Origin: Salipiger bermudensis
Lineage (GTDB): Bacteria; Pseudomonadota; Alphaproteobacteria; Rhodobacterales; Rhodobacteraceae
Direction: 5' to 3'
Assembly (NCBI RefSeq): GCF_019801965.1
Contig: NZ_JAHVIA010000007.1
Span: 248,001 to 312,000, forward strand
Length of the DNA: 64,000 nt
Positions within the stretch are counted from its first letter, which is position 1; every line of letters starts with the position of its first letter. The position numbers and the translations under genes are program-made. The notes under the pieces were generated by a model. That model was not told where the DNA came from. It searched no databases and worked only from the letters and a program-made list of their open reading frames with translations. This document shows positions 27,990 through 39,084 of the stretch, piece by piece.

Positions 27990-28744
27990 CCGCGCCCCCG
28001 CGTGTAGATCCCGGCGGCCTTCTCGTTGAGGCGTGCGGTGTCCATCACCAGGCAGATGTCGGTGGTGTTGAAGGCGTGATCGACGAAGGCGCCCTCGCCC
28101 ACCACCCCGCCGAGCCGCAGGTAGCCCTTGATCAGCGCCGGCACGTCGCGCATCGCCGCGCGGCGGTCGATCTCGGGCTCGGGCAGGAGGTCCATGCTCT
28201 GGAAACGCTTCGAGCGCACCCGCAGCGGCTCCGGCGCGAGGTGACGGTGATGCAGCAGCGACAGCGGCTGCGCCAGCGCGGCCACGTCGGTGCCATGGAA
28301 CGAGGCGGTGCCGAAGAGGATCTCGATGCCATGGCTGCGGACGTAATCCGCCAGCGCGTTCCACAGGTGCATCATCGCCGTGCCCCCGCGATACTCGGGA
28401 TGCAGGCAGGAGCGCCCGAGCTCCAGCAGCCGCCGCCCCGAGGCGCGCAGCGGCGCCAGATCGTACTCGTCCTCGGAATAGAACTGCCCGGCGGCCTCGG
28501 CCTGATCGTCGCGCAGCAGGCGGTAGACGCCGACCACCGCGTCCTCGCGGCGCGCGTCGGTCAGGATCAGGTGATCGAAGAACGGATCGAAGCGGTCGCG
28601 CTCGAGGCGCTCCGCGTGATCTACCAGCGCCCCGCCGCCCCCGAGCTCGGCGACGAACACCTCGTAGCGCAGGCGTTGCGCGGCCCGGAGATCGGCCTCG
28701 TCGCGGGCCAGCCGCACGGTGAAATCTGCGTCGTCCAGAGCCAT
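27986..28744 (-). CDS. olsB: L-ornithine N-alpha-acyltransferase
   Basis: Transfers a 3-hydroxyacyl group from ACP to ornithine, the first step of ornithine lipid synthesis. The 252-residue GNAT-fold protein shows the family features RYEVFVAELG near residue 25, DHLILTD, VVGVYRLL, the LELGRSCLHPEYRGGTAMMHLW acetyl-binding block and GYLRLGGVVGEGAFVDHAFNTTDICLVMD. olsA follows by a 4-bp overlap. Phosphate-responsive expression is known for this pathway in other bacteria, but I see no clear Pho box here. Confidence 0.92.
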   Translation of the reverse strand: MALDDADFTVRLARDEADLRAAQRLRYEVFVAELGGGGALVDHAERLERDRFDPFFDHLILTDARREDAVVGVYRLLRDDQAEAAGQFYSEDEYDLAPLRASGRRLLELGRSCLHPEYRGGTAMMHLWNALADYVRSHGIEILFGTASFHGTDVAALAQPLSLLHHRHLAPEPLRVRSKRFQSMDLLPEPEIDRRAAMRDVPALIKGYLRLGGVVGEGAFVDHAFNTTDICLVMDTARLNEKAAGIYTRGRG

Positions 28745-28909
28745 GCGTCCCTCTTCCGGTCGCTCCGCTCGTTCATAATCCGGGCCGGCGCAAAGGAAAA
28801 CCGGTTTCGCCCGGGCTTTTGCCTCGGCGCCTGCGCCAGTCTCGGTTAGCCTGCTCCGCAGCGACAGCGCGGAAACTGGGTTAACCTCGCATTAAGATAT
28901 GACTGGCTA

Positions 28910-29092
28910 TCACTCCCCGAAGACCGGCAGCAGGGTCACCCGGCTGCCATCGATCACCACCTTGCCCTCCTCGCGGAAGTTGACCGTGATGCGGCCGCCG
29001 ATATTGGATTGCACCTGCCCGACGCCCCAGTCGGGTCGATCGGGATGGGAGACCAGCATGCCGGGCTCGAGTAATGCGTTGAGGTCGTCCAT
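28910..29092 (-). CDS. Small DUF3553 family protein
   Basis: A 60-residue protein, MDDLNALLEPGMLVSHPDRPDWGVGQVQ and onward to GRITVNFREEGKVVIDGSRVTLLPV. The SHPxxPDWGxGQVQ pattern and SH3-like strand order match DUF3553, related to the small domain in some helicases and CarD-like folds. The ATG at 29092 is preceded by a weak GAAGAGA. It is divergent from chpT by 51 bp. The function is unknown; a nucleic-acid-associated role is only a suggestion from fold resemblance. Confidence 0.8.
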   Translation of the reverse strand: MDDLNALLEPGMLVSHPDRPDWGVGQVQSNIGGRITVNFREEGKVVIDGSRVTLLPVFGE

Positions 29093-29143
29093 GATCTCTT
29101 CATCCACCTTGTGCTGTCGCGTCCCGGCGCCGGGGCGCCTGCC

Positions 29144-29746
29144 ATGAGCCTTGATAACGCGCGCATCGCAGGTCTGGTAGGGTCCCGGCTCTGTCACGAT
29201 CTGGTGAGCCCGGTGGGGGCGATCTCCAACGGGCTCGAGCTGATCGCCCTGTCGGGCAGCCCCGGCAGCGACGAGATGGCGCTGATCGCGCAGAGCTGCG
29301 CCTCGGCCTCGGCACGGATCAATTTCTTCCGCGTCGCCTTCGGCGCCGCCTCGGCGGAGCAGAGGATCGGGGCGGCGGAGGCCGGGAAGCTGCTCACCGA
29401 CTACGCCGGGGGCAGCCGGCTCGCCCTGCTCTGGCAAGCCCCCGGAGATGCCGAGCGGCGCGACGTGCAGCTGGCCTTCCTCGCGGCGCTCTGCTGCGAG
29501 ACGGCGCTGCCGCTGGGTGGGCGCGTGGTGATCGCATCGGAGGCCGGCGGCTGGCGCATCACCGGAACCGGCCCGCGGCTCGGGATCGAGCCGGCGCTCT
29601 GGAAGATCCTGCAGGGCGGCGCCCTGCCCGCAGACCTGGCCCCCGCCCGGGTGCAGTTTGCGCTTCTGGCGATGCTTGCGCCCGAACGCGGGCGCAAGCT
29701 CGAGCTCACCACCGGGGAGGCCGCCGTCTCAATACGGCTGGGCTGA
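29144..29746 (+). CDS. chpT: Histidine phosphotransferase ChpT
   Basis: Relays phosphate from CckA to CtrA in the alphaproteobacterial cell-cycle and motility network. The 200-residue protein has the phosphorylated His18 in LCHDLVSPVGAISNGLEL, the two-helix dimer bundle with a conserved FFRVAFG, and a degenerate GHKL-like C-terminal domain without ATP motifs, as expected of ChpT. ATG 29144 (MSLDNARIAGLVGSRL) is taken over an upstream in-frame start at 29111. cckA and ctrA are not in the window. Confidence 0.9.
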   Translation: MSLDNARIAGLVGSRLCHDLVSPVGAISNGLELIALSGSPGSDEMALIAQSCASASARINFFRVAFGAASAEQRIGAAEAGKLLTDYAGGSRLALLWQAPGDAERRDVQLAFLAALCCETALPLGGRVVIASEAGGWRITGTGPRLGIEPALWKILQGGALPADLAPARVQFALLAMLAPERGRKLELTTGEAAVSIRLG

Positions 29747-29779
29747 GCCCGCCGCGAGACCCGCGGCCCCCTCCGGGGC

Positions 29780-31045
29780 CTACGGGCGCAGCGCGCCGTC
29801 GGCGCGGACCACGTATTTGAACGAAGTCAGCTGCTCCGCGCCCACCGGGCCACGGGCATGCATCTTGCCGGTGGCGATGCCGATCTCCGCCCCCATGCCG
29901 AATTCGCCGCCATCGGCGAACTGGGTCGAGGCGTTGATCATCACGATGGCGCTGTCGACCCGCTCCACGAAGCGCTCGATCGCCGCCGGATCCTCGGCGA
30001 GGATGCAGTCGGTGTGATCGGAACCGAACGCGCGGATATGCGCGATGGCGGCGTCCTCGTCCTCGACCACCTTCGCGGCGATGATGCTGTCGAGATATTC
30101 GCGGCCCCAATCCTCGTCGGTGGCCGCCGCCGTGCCCTCGATGGTCTGCAGCGTGGCGTCGGCGCGCACCTCGACCCCGGCCTCGAGCAGCGCACGGATC
30201 ACGCCCTGCCCGATGGTGTCGACCGCGTCGCGGTGGATCAGCAGGCACTCGGCGGCGCCGCAGATGCCGGTGCGCCGGGTCTTGGCGTTGAGCACCACCT
30301 GAAGCGCCTTCACCGGGTCGGCGGAGGCATCGATGTAGATGTGCACGATGCCCTCGAGATGGGCAAAGACCGGCACCCGCGCCTCGCGCTGCACGAGCCC
30401 CACCAGCCCCTTGCCGCCGCGCGGCACGATGACGTCGACATAGTCGGTCATGTGCAAGAGCTCGGTCACCGCGCCGCGGTCGCGCGTCGGCACGAGCTGG
30501 ATCGCATCCTCCGGCAGGCCGGCCTTGACCAGCCCCGCGACGAGGCAGGCATGGATGGCGCGCGAGGAGTGGAAGCTCTCGGAGCCGCCGCGCAGGATCA
30601 CCGCGTTGCCCGATTTCAGGCACAGCGCACCGGCATCGGCGGTGACGTTGGGACGCGATTCGTAGATCACCCCCACCACGCCGAGCGGCGTGCGCACGCG
30701 CTTGATGTGCAGCCCGCTGGGCTGGTCCCACTCGGCGATCACCTTGCCGACCGGATCCTCCTGCGCCGCGATCGCGCGCAGGCCGCCGACGATGCCCTTG
30801 ATGCGCTCCTCGGTGAGCAGCAGCCGGTCCATCATCGCCTCGGTCAGGCCCTTGTCGCGGCCGAATTGCAGGTCCTGCGCGTTGGCCTCGATGATCTCGG
30901 CCCGCTTGGCCCAGACCGCGTCCGCGGCGGCCTCGAGCGCCTCGGTCTTGCGGGCTGGCGGGGTGAAGGCGAGCTCGGCTGCGGCCGCTTTCGCACGACG
31001 GCCGATTTCGGTCATGACGGCGGGAATGTCGCTCATGTCGTTCAT
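29780..31045 (-). CDS. proA: Gamma-glutamyl phosphate reductase
   Basis: Reduces gamma-glutamyl phosphate to glutamate semialdehyde for proline synthesis, using NADPH. The 421-residue ALDH-fold protein shows [38 protein letters not shown], the catalytic Cys in [15 protein letters not shown] and [24 protein letters not shown] at the end. proB lies 5 kb upstream on the same strand, separated by an inserted cassette, so proA here must have its own promoter. The usual order in relatives is obgE-proB-proA. Confidence 0.96.
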   Translation of the reverse strand: MNDMSDIPAVMTEIGRRAKAAAAELAFTPPARKTEALEAAADAVWAKRAEIIEANAQDLQFGRDKGLTEAMMDRLLLTEERIKGIVGGLRAIAAQEDPVGKVIAEWDQPSGLHIKRVRTPLGVVGVIYESRPNVTADAGALCLKSGNAVILRGGSESFHSSRAIHACLVAGLVKAGLPEDAIQLVPTRDRGAVTELLHMTDYVDVIVPRGGKGLVGLVQREARVPVFAHLEGIVHIYIDASADPVKALQVVLNAKTRRTGICGAAECLLIHRDAVDTIGQGVIRALLEAGVEVRADATLQTIEGTAAATDEDWGREYLDSIIAAKVVEDEDAAIAHIRAFGSDHTDCILAEDPAAIERFVERVDSAIVMINASTQFADGGEFGMGAEIGIATGKMHARGPVGAEQLTSFKYVVRADGALRP

Positions 31046-31223
31046 CGCTGTTCACCCTTCGGGTTCCGGTTTCAGAGGGCTTCCCTATAGCGCCTCGCGC
31101 GGGCGGGGCCTAGGGGAAGTTCGCGCGGTGGCGAAGCTCGGGAGTTCGCGTGCCCGGGTGGGCGGGTTCGCGGCGGCGACGGGCTGGCTTTCCTGGCGTC
31201 GCGCGGGATGGCACGCGTCGGTT

Positions 31224-31287
31224 GGGGGCGCTGCCCCCGTCCGCGTGCCGCGGACTCCCCCGGGATATTTTTTGGCCAGAAGAAGAC
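31224..31287 (+). repeat. Short dispersed repeat flanking the cassette, left copy
   Basis: GGGGGCGCTGCCCCC hairpin, a variable GC-rich hairpin, then CTCCCCCGGGATATTTTTTG and CCAGAAGAAGAC. It is in direct orientation with 35978-36042 and lies in the 456-bp gap between proA and the hydrolase gene, which holds no other feature I can support. Confidence 0.75.
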
Positions 31288-31501
31288 CGCGGGTGGTGCC
31301 CTTGCCGGGGGCCGTGCGGGGGACGGTGGGCATGAACGGCGTTGTGCGGGCGCCTGCGCGGTCCGGGAGGCGGCGGTGCTTCAGAGCGTCTTCCGAAGGC
31401 GCGCGCGCCCGGATAGGTTGACGATGACGCCGCGGAGCCCTGCCCGCCATGAGACGCCCGCGCCGGCGCGGACCGGCCCCAAGACGAAAGACGTGACCCG
31501 A

Positions 31502-32320
31502 ATGCTCGACCTTCCGAACACCGCGACGATCGCTGGCAACACCGTGCGCTGGGGCCGGATCGGCAGCGGCCCGCCGCTCGTGGCGATCCACGGCACGCCG
31601 TTCTCCTCGCAGGTCTGGCGCCGGATCCTGCCCGAGCTCGCCGATCGGCGCAGCGTCTATTACTTCGACCTGGTGGGCTACGGGGCGTCGGAGAAGCGCG
31701 CCGGCCAGGACGTCTCGCTCGCGGTGCAGAACCGGGCGCTGGCCGGGCTCTTCGCGGAATGGCAGCTGGAGCGCCCCGATGTCCTGGCGCATGATTTCGG
31801 CGGCGCGACCGCGCTGCGGGCCTGGTATCTCGACGGTCTGCGCTACGCCTCGCTGACGATCTTCGACGCTGTCGCGCTAGCGCCCTGGGGCTCGCCCTTC
31901 GTGCAGCATGTCCGCAACCACGAAGCCGCCTTCGCCGGCATGCCCGACTACATGCACCGCGCGCTGCTGCGGGCCTATCTGCAGACCGCGGCCCACAAGC
32001 CGCTCTCGGAGGAGGCGCTCGAGATCTATTCCGCGCCCTGGCTCGGCCCGGTCGGGCAACCCGCCTTCTACCGGCAGATCGCGCAGATGGACCAGCGCTT
32101 CACCGACGAGATCGCCCCGCTGCTCGGGCGCCTCGACTGCCCGGTCTCGGTGCTCTGGGGCACCGAGGATGACTGGATCCCCTTCGAGAAGGGCGTGGAA
32201 CTTGCGGGGCTGATCTCGGACCGCCCGGTGCAGCCGGTCAGCGACGCGGGCCACCTGGTCCAGGAGGATCGGCCGGAGGCGATCGTGGCGGCGGTTCTGC
32301 GGCAGATCCAGCGCCGCTGA
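31502..32320 (+). CDS. Alpha/beta-hydrolase with probable Asp nucleophile
   Basis: A 272-residue alpha/beta-hydrolase. The oxyanion region is AIHGTPFSSQVW, the nucleophile elbow is AHDFGGATALRAW near residues 95-107 and the catalytic His is in DAGHLVQEDRPE. The elbow has Asp, not Ser, at the nucleophile position, as in haloalkane dehalogenases and epoxide hydrolases (HDWGG type). The acid residue may be in LWGTEDDWIPF. The start at 31502 has only a weak ribosome site. It converges on the LysR gene of the same cassette. The substrate is unknown. Confidence 0.85.
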   Translation: MLDLPNTATIAGNTVRWGRIGSGPPLVAIHGTPFSSQVWRRILPELADRRSVYYFDLVGYGASEKRAGQDVSLAVQNRALAGLFAEWQLERPDVLAHDFGGATALRAWYLDGLRYASLTIFDAVALAPWGSPFVQHVRNHEAAFAGMPDYMHRALLRAYLQTAAHKPLSEEALEIYSAPWLGPVGQPAFYRQIAQMDQRFTDEIAPLLGRLDCPVSVLWGTEDDWIPFEKGVELAGLISDRPVQPVSDAGHLVQEDRPEAIVAAVLRQIQRR

Positions 32321-32398
32321 TCCGGCGCGCGCCCGACCGCTGCCGTTACCGCCGCGCCGGTCGCAAGGCGCCAGCCCCGGAAGCACGTGCCGGCGGGA

Positions 32399-33298
32399 TC
32401 ACAGTTTGCGCCGCTCCTTCTCGGCGCTCACCAGGAGTTTCGCGAACTCGATCACCCGCGGCGGGCGGAAGCGCGCCGGGGCGTAGAGGATGTGAATGCC
32501 GCCCTCCGGCAGATGCCAGTCGGGCAGGAGCTTCACCAGCTCGCCCCTGGCGAGCCTCTCGGCGACGAGGAAATCCGGCAGGATCGCCGCGCCCAGCCCG
32601 GCCAGCACCGCTTCGAGAACGGCCGGGGTCGTGGTCATCGAGGCGACCACGTCGGGGCGGATGCGCTCCTGCGCGCCCTGCCCCCGGGAGAAATCCTGGC
32701 TGAGCGGTTCGCGCAGCGCGGAGTTTTTCACGAAGGGCCAGCCCGCGAGATCCTTCGGACAGGACGGCGCTGGATGCTGCGCGACCAGCGCTGCGCTCGC
32801 CACGAGATGCTGCGTGAAGCTGCCGACCCGGCGTGACTTGAGGCTGGAATCAGACAGCCACCCGAGCCGGATCGACAAGTCCCAGTTGCCGGAGTGAAGA
32901 TCGACGATGCTGTCGCTGAGATCGAGCGCCACCTTGCAGGCCGGGAAACGCGCCCGGAACTGCGTCAGCACCGGGATCAGGAAGCTCTGGCCGTAATCGA
33001 GCGGGGCGGTGATGCGCAGGACCCCCGACGGCGTCTCCCATTTTGACTGTAGCGCCTCCTGCGCGCTCTCCGCCTCGGCCAGGATCTGCCTGGCATGGCC
33101 GAGCAAGAGCTCGCCATCCTCGGTCAGCGTCACGCTGCGCGTGGTGCGCATGAACAGCGACACGCCAAGCTCATCCTCGAGCCGGGCGACCTGCGCGCTG
33201 ACCACCGCCTTGGTCATCCCGAGACGGTCGGCGGCGCGGGTGAAGGAGCCGGTCTCGGCGACGGCAAGGAAGTAGGACAGGCGATCGAGCTTCAGCAT
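32399..33298 (-). CDS. LysR-family transcriptional regulator of the cassette
   Basis: 299 residues. HTH: MLKLDRLSYFLAVAETGSF, RAADRLGMTKAVVSAQVARLEDELG. The effector domain starts near residue 90 (GVLRITAPLDYGQSFLIPVL) and is of the AphB/DhcR-like subgroup judged by that opening. It is divergent by 128 bp from the secreted metallo-hydrolase gene, so it most likely controls the metallo-hydrolase-SDR-SnoaL run. No clear palindromic T-N11-A box stands out in the gap. Confidence 0.9.
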   Translation of the reverse strand: MLKLDRLSYFLAVAETGSFTRAADRLGMTKAVVSAQVARLEDELGVSLFMRTTRSVTLTEDGELLLGHARQILAEAESAQEALQSKWETPSGVLRITAPLDYGQSFLIPVLTQFRARFPACKVALDLSDSIVDLHSGNWDLSIRLGWLSDSSLKSRRVGSFTQHLVASAALVAQHPAPSCPKDLAGWPFVKNSALREPLSQDFSRGQGAQERIRPDVVASMTTTPAVLEAVLAGLGAAILPDFLVAERLARGELVKLLPDWHLPEGGIHILYAPARFRPPRVIEFAKLLVSAEKERRKL

Positions 33299-33426
33299 GG
33301 GGCAGGACTAGCCGCAACCGTATGCCAAATCAATACAGTGAATCGCGCTTTATCGGCCTAGTGGCAGACGATCCTCCAATCTACCTGAGACACATCAAAC
33401 TGATGCAACCACAGGAAGACATCGCC

Positions 33427-34449
33427 ATGACCCGCAACCTTCGTTTCGCCGCCACCACCGCGCTGGCCCTCGTGCTCGGCCACGGCGCGCTGGCCGACGT
33501 GCCCTCGACCGTGGGCGCCACCTACCGCGCCGAGTCCACCAGCGAGGCGCTGGCCCCGGGCGAGAAGATCGAGCACCTCTTCACCAAGAACATGACCCAG
33601 GCCTTCATCCTGCAGAAGCTGACCGACCGGGTCTATTTCTACCAGGGCGGCTTCTACGGCACCGTGTTCTACGTCGGTGACGAGGGCGTGCTGCTGTTCG
33701 ACGCGCTCGAAGGCCAGGGCGCCGGACTGCTCGACGCCATCGCCTCGGTCACCGAGCTGCCGGTCACCGCCATCGTCTACAGCCACAACCACGCCGACCA
33801 CATCCAGGACGCGCCGGTGATCCTCGAGGCCTTCCCCGACGCCGAGATCATCGCCACCGAGGCGACCGCCGCGCAGATGGAGAAACTGGGCTCAAGCCAC
33901 CCCGCGCCGACCCGCGTGCTGGGCCATGACGAGGCCAGTTTCGACTTCGAGGGCCTGACCGTCGACGTGATCGCCGCCGAAGACGACGCCCACGCCCATG
34001 ACCACTCGATCTTCGTGCTGGAAGGCGAGAAGGTCGCGCATATCCCCGACGTCATCAACCCCGACCAGCCGCCGTTCTGGTCCTTCGCCGGCTCCGCCTC
34101 CTATCTCGGCTACCGCGAGCTGGTCGAGCAGATCGGCGCGCTCGACTGGGAGTATCTCTCGGGCGGCCACGGCAATGTCGGCTCGCATGAGGACATCGCC
34201 TTCTACCTGCAGTTCCTTGACGATCTCGAGGCCGCTGTCGGCAAGGCGATGGGCGAGGTGCCGTGGGGCTTCGGCGTCGACAGCGCGACGCTGACCGCTC
34301 ATACCCCGATGCTGCCCGCCTGGTACGACGAGATCGCGCGCCGTGCCACCGAGAGCCTGCGCGACACCTACGGCGCCTATTACGGCTTCGACGCCGCGAC
34401 CCCGGCGAATGCCGAGATGGTCGCGGAATACCTCTTCAGCTACCGCTGA
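33427..34449 (+). CDS. Exported metallo-beta-lactamase-fold hydrolase
   Basis: A 340-residue protein with a Sec signal (MTRNLRFAATTALALVLGHGALA, cleavage near residue 23). The metal-binding motif HNHADH lies near residues 119-124 in VYSHNHADHIQD, with a downstream HDHS (about residue 195) and GGHGNVGSHEDI. The fold is MBL, as in lactonases and quinoprotein relay enzymes. The ATG follows AGGAAGAC. It is the first gene of a run with an SDR and a SnoaL-like protein, all divergent from LysR. The substrate is unknown. Confidence 0.88.
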   Translation: MTRNLRFAATTALALVLGHGALADVPSTVGATYRAESTSEALAPGEKIEHLFTKNMTQAFILQKLTDRVYFYQGGFYGTVFYVGDEGVLLFDALEGQGAGLLDAIASVTELPVTAIVYSHNHADHIQDAPVILEAFPDAEIIATEATAAQMEKLGSSHPAPTRVLGHDEASFDFEGLTVDVIAAEDDAHAHDHSIFVLEGEKVAHIPDVINPDQPPFWSFAGSASYLGYRELVEQIGALDWEYLSGGHGNVGSHEDIAFYLQFLDDLEAAVGKAMGEVPWGFGVDSATLTAHTPMLPAWYDEIARRATESLRDTYGAYYGFDAATPANAEMVAEYLFSYR

Positions 34450-34519
34450 GCGCTTTCGCCTGCCGGACCCCGCGCCCGGCAGGCGCTTTTATCGCCGCAT
34501 TTCAGGAATGGAGATTTTC

Positions 34520-35281
34520 ATGACAACGACGACAGCTTTCCTCGACGGACAGGTCGCGCTGGTGACCGGCGGAGGGGCCGGTCTCGGCCGTTCGATCGCT
34601 CTGCACTATGCCCGCGCCGGCGCGCAGGTCATGGTGGCGGATCTCGACGACGCCGCAGGTGCCGAGACGGTTCGCCTGATCACCGAGGCCGGCGGCACCG
34701 CGCGGTTCCGGCACACCGATGTTTCCAAGGATGCCGACGCCCGGGCGCTGGTCGCCGGCACGCTCGAGGCCTATGGCAAGCTCGACATCGCCTGCAACAA
34801 CGCCGGCGTGGCGCCGCCCGCCACCAAGCTGGCCGAGATCGATGACGCGCTCTGGCGGCGCATCCAGTCGATCAACCTCGACGGCGTGTTCTACGGCATG
34901 CGCGCGCAGATCCCGGCGCTGATCGAGAACGGCGGCGGAGTGATCGTCAACATCGCCTCGATCCTCGGGCAGGTCGGCTTCCCAGGCATGGCGCCCTACG
35001 TTGCCACCAAGCACGCGGTGGTCGGGCTGACCAAGCAGGTCGCGGTGGATTACGCCGAGCAGGGCGTGCGCGCCATCGCCATCGGCCCCGCCTTCATCAA
35101 GACCGGGATGGAAGACAATCTCGACCCCGATTCCCGTGCCGAGCTCGAAAGCGCCCACCCGGTGGGCCGCATGGGCGAGCCCGAAGAGGTCGGCTCGGTC
35201 GTGGCCATGGTCTCGGCCCCGAACTGGACCTTCGTCAACGGCGGCTACCTGCCGATCGATGGCGGCTACCTGGCGCGCTGA
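34520..35281 (+). CDS. Short-chain dehydrogenase/reductase
   Basis: A 253-residue classical SDR. The cofactor motif is TGGGAGLG near residue 18, with ADLDD (an NAD-preferring acidic residue), NNAG, the catalytic Ser of NIASILG and YVATK. The C-terminus INGGYLPIDGG-type (VNGGYLPIDGGYLAR) is standard. ATG 34520 is preferred over 34508 because GGAG at 34510-34513 serves it. It lies 70 bp after the metallo-hydrolase and is probably cotranscribed under the cassette LysR. The substrate is unknown. Confidence 0.92.
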   Translation: MTTTTAFLDGQVALVTGGGAGLGRSIALHYARAGAQVMVADLDDAAGAETVRLITEAGGTARFRHTDVSKDADARALVAGTLEAYGKLDIACNNAGVAPPATKLAEIDDALWRRIQSINLDGVFYGMRAQIPALIENGGGVIVNIASILGQVGFPGMAPYVATKHAVVGLTKQVAVDYAEQGVRAIAIGPAFIKTGMEDNLDPDSRAELESAHPVGRMGEPEEVGSVVAMVSAPNWTFVNGGYLPIDGGYLAR

Positions 35282-35362
35282 GCGCCCCTGGCGGGTGCCG
35301 GTCCGCGGCGCCTGCTGCCTCTGAACAGCATAACGACACAACCACACGAAGGAGTGCGTCTC

Positions 35363-35833
35363 ATGTCTTTCCCCCACCTTTCCCGGCCCGCGGCGCTCAC
35401 CGCCGCGCTGCTGGCCGGCAGCACCGCCCTGGCCCAGTCGCCGGAGCGTGACATCACCCGGGAGGCCGCCAACCTCGCCCTGGTAACCGAGTTCTACGAG
35501 GGCGTCTTCCTCGACCACGACGTCGCGGCCGCCTCCGCCGTGGTCGCCGACAGTTACATCCAGCACAACCCGAACGTGCCCGACGGCAAGGCCCCCTTCG
35601 TGTCGTATTTCACCGGGCTCTTCGCCGAGAACCCGGCCGCGAAGAACGAGATCGTGAAAAGCGCCGCCTCCGGCGACCTGGTCTGGCTGCACGTGCATTC
35701 GACCGCCGGCGCGGATGACCGCGGCCGCGCCATCGTCGACATCTTTCGCGTCGCGGACGGCATGATCGTCGAGCATTGGGATGTCATCCAGCCGGTGCCC
35801 GAGACCTCCGCGAACGAGAACGGGATGTTCTGA
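35363..35833 (+). CDS. Exported SnoaL/NTF2-like protein
   Basis: A 156-residue protein with a signal peptide (MSFPHLSRPAALTAALLAGSTALA, then QSPERD). The SnoaL-like cone fold shows YEGVFLDHDVAAASAVVADSYIQHNPNVPDGK, HVHSTAGADDRGRAIVDIFRVADGMIVEHWDVIQPVP, with the His and Trp-Asp residues characteristic of the family. The ATG follows AAGGAG. It is the third gene of the metallo-hydrolase-SDR run. It may be a cyclase, isomerase or binding protein; the function cannot be stated. Confidence 0.85.
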   Translation: MSFPHLSRPAALTAALLAGSTALAQSPERDITREAANLALVTEFYEGVFLDHDVAAASAVVADSYIQHNPNVPDGKAPFVSYFTGLFAENPAAKNEIVKSAASGDLVWLHVHSTAGADDRGRAIVDIFRVADGMIVEHWDVIQPVPETSANENGMF

Positions 35834-35977
35834 GCCCCCGCCTGCGGGCGGCCGCGCCTTCGGGTGCGGCCGCTGTCGCGTCTCGAGACGTGACGCGGTC
35901 TTCTATGCGTGGGGCGTTCTTGCCGGGTGGCGCGGTCCGGCGTCTCGGCTGGGGGCAGCGCAAGGGGCAAGGGATGC

Positions 35978-36042
35978 GGGGGCGCTGCCCCCGTCGCAGC
36001 GGAGCTGCGACTCCCCCGAGGTATTTTCGAACCAGAGAAGAC
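35978..36042 (+). repeat. Short dispersed repeat flanking the cassette, right copy
   Basis: GGGGGCGCTGCCCCC, GTCGCAG-CGGAG-CTGCGAC hairpin, CTCCCCCGAGGTATTTTCG and AACCAGAGAAGAC. It lies immediately downstream of proB and may act as its terminator. Confidence 0.75.
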
Positions 36043-36066
36043 GGGGGCGGGGCGCCGGGTGACGGG

Positions 36067-38234
<2,168 letters not shown>

Positions 38235-38286
38235 TTAACCTGCGTGACGGCGTTTCTCAAGCGGTGCGCGCGTGGGGGGATGCTGA

Positions 38287-38358
38287 AGGGGCGCTGCCCC
38301 TCTCGGCGCGCAGGCGCGCCAATTCACCCCGGAGTTATTGATCGACGTAGAGAAGACA
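38287..38358 (+). repeat. Short dispersed repeat between tRNA-Asp and obgE
   Basis: AGGGGCGCTGCCCCT, a GGCGCG-CAGG-CGCGCC hairpin, then ACCCCGGAGTTATTGATCG and ACGTAGAGAAGAC. It is a diverged member of the family seen at 31.2, 36.0 and 60.0 kb. Confidence 0.6.
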
Positions 38359-38420
38359 GTGAGACCGATCGTGGCCCCCGGTGGGGGTGATCTCCATAGT
38401 CCTTGGCGAAGGGGGGAAAG

Positions 38421-38497
38421 TGGCGCGGTTGACGGGGCTCGAACCCGCGACCCCCGGCGTGACAGGCCGGTACTCTAACCAACTGAGCTACAACCGC
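38421..38497 (-). tRNA. tRNA-Asp (GTC), downstream copy
   Basis: A 77-nt cloverleaf with encoded CCA. The acceptor is GCGGTTG/CAACCGC, the anticodon loop CTGTCAC closed by CCGGC/GCCGG, and the T arm GGGTTCGAACCCC. It is identical to the copy at 38532-38608. Confidence 0.97.
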
Positions 38498-38531
38498 GCT
38501 TTCCGCGGGGCGGCATCTTTGGGGGCAGTGG

Positions 38532-38608
38532 TGGCGCGGTTGACGGGGCTCGAACCCGCGACCCCCGGCGTGACAGGCCGGTACTCTAACCAACTGAGCT
38601 ACAACCGC
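38532..38608 (-). tRNA. tRNA-Asp (GTC), upstream copy
   Basis: Identical to the neighbouring copy, 34 bp upstream on the same strand, with the same acceptor, anticodon GTC and encoded CCA. The pair is probably one transcript. Confidence 0.97.
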
Positions 38609-39084
38609 TCACTGCCCTCCGAGGAGTGCCTCCCCGAACGTGGAGGCCCTTCTAGGCGGAGGTCCGGATGCCGTCAAGCGGTTTTGGCGAGGGAAATGTG
38701 CATTTTCTCAGAAAAGCCGAAAGCGCCGCGTCCCGCCCCCTGCCAGAGCAGTCTAGAGCACCATATTTTCTTGGGTTTACAGGGATTTGCCCTCAAGACG
38801 CCCGCGCGGCGCGGGCGCGGGAAATACCCGACAGGGGGCGCGCTCTTCCGCTCGGCCGGTGCCCATGACCCTGCTCTGAGCACGCGCCCCGCAGTGGCCT
38901 GCCCGCCGGGCCGGTCGGCCGCTTCGGCGGAGGGCCTTGCGGGCGCTTGGTGCCGGCGGTGCCGGCCCTGCCGTAGCACGCGGAGAGCGCGTCTTGCGCA
39001 GCGTCACGGCCCGGCGAGCGCCTTGATTTTCATGACAATCCCATGCATCCCTGAACGACGCGCTCTTGAGCCGGATATTTTGAC
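38609..39084. other. Gene-free stretch
   Basis: I see no supported gene, repeat or RNA in these 476 bp. It should hold the tRNA-Asp promoter (leftward) and the LytTR gene promoter (rightward), but no clear boxes stand out. Confidence 0.5.

Noticed and set aside
31046-36066. Transposon or prophage as the vehicle of the cassette
   Set aside because: No transposase, integrase or terminal inverted repeats are visible, only the direct copies of a dispersed intergenic repeat.
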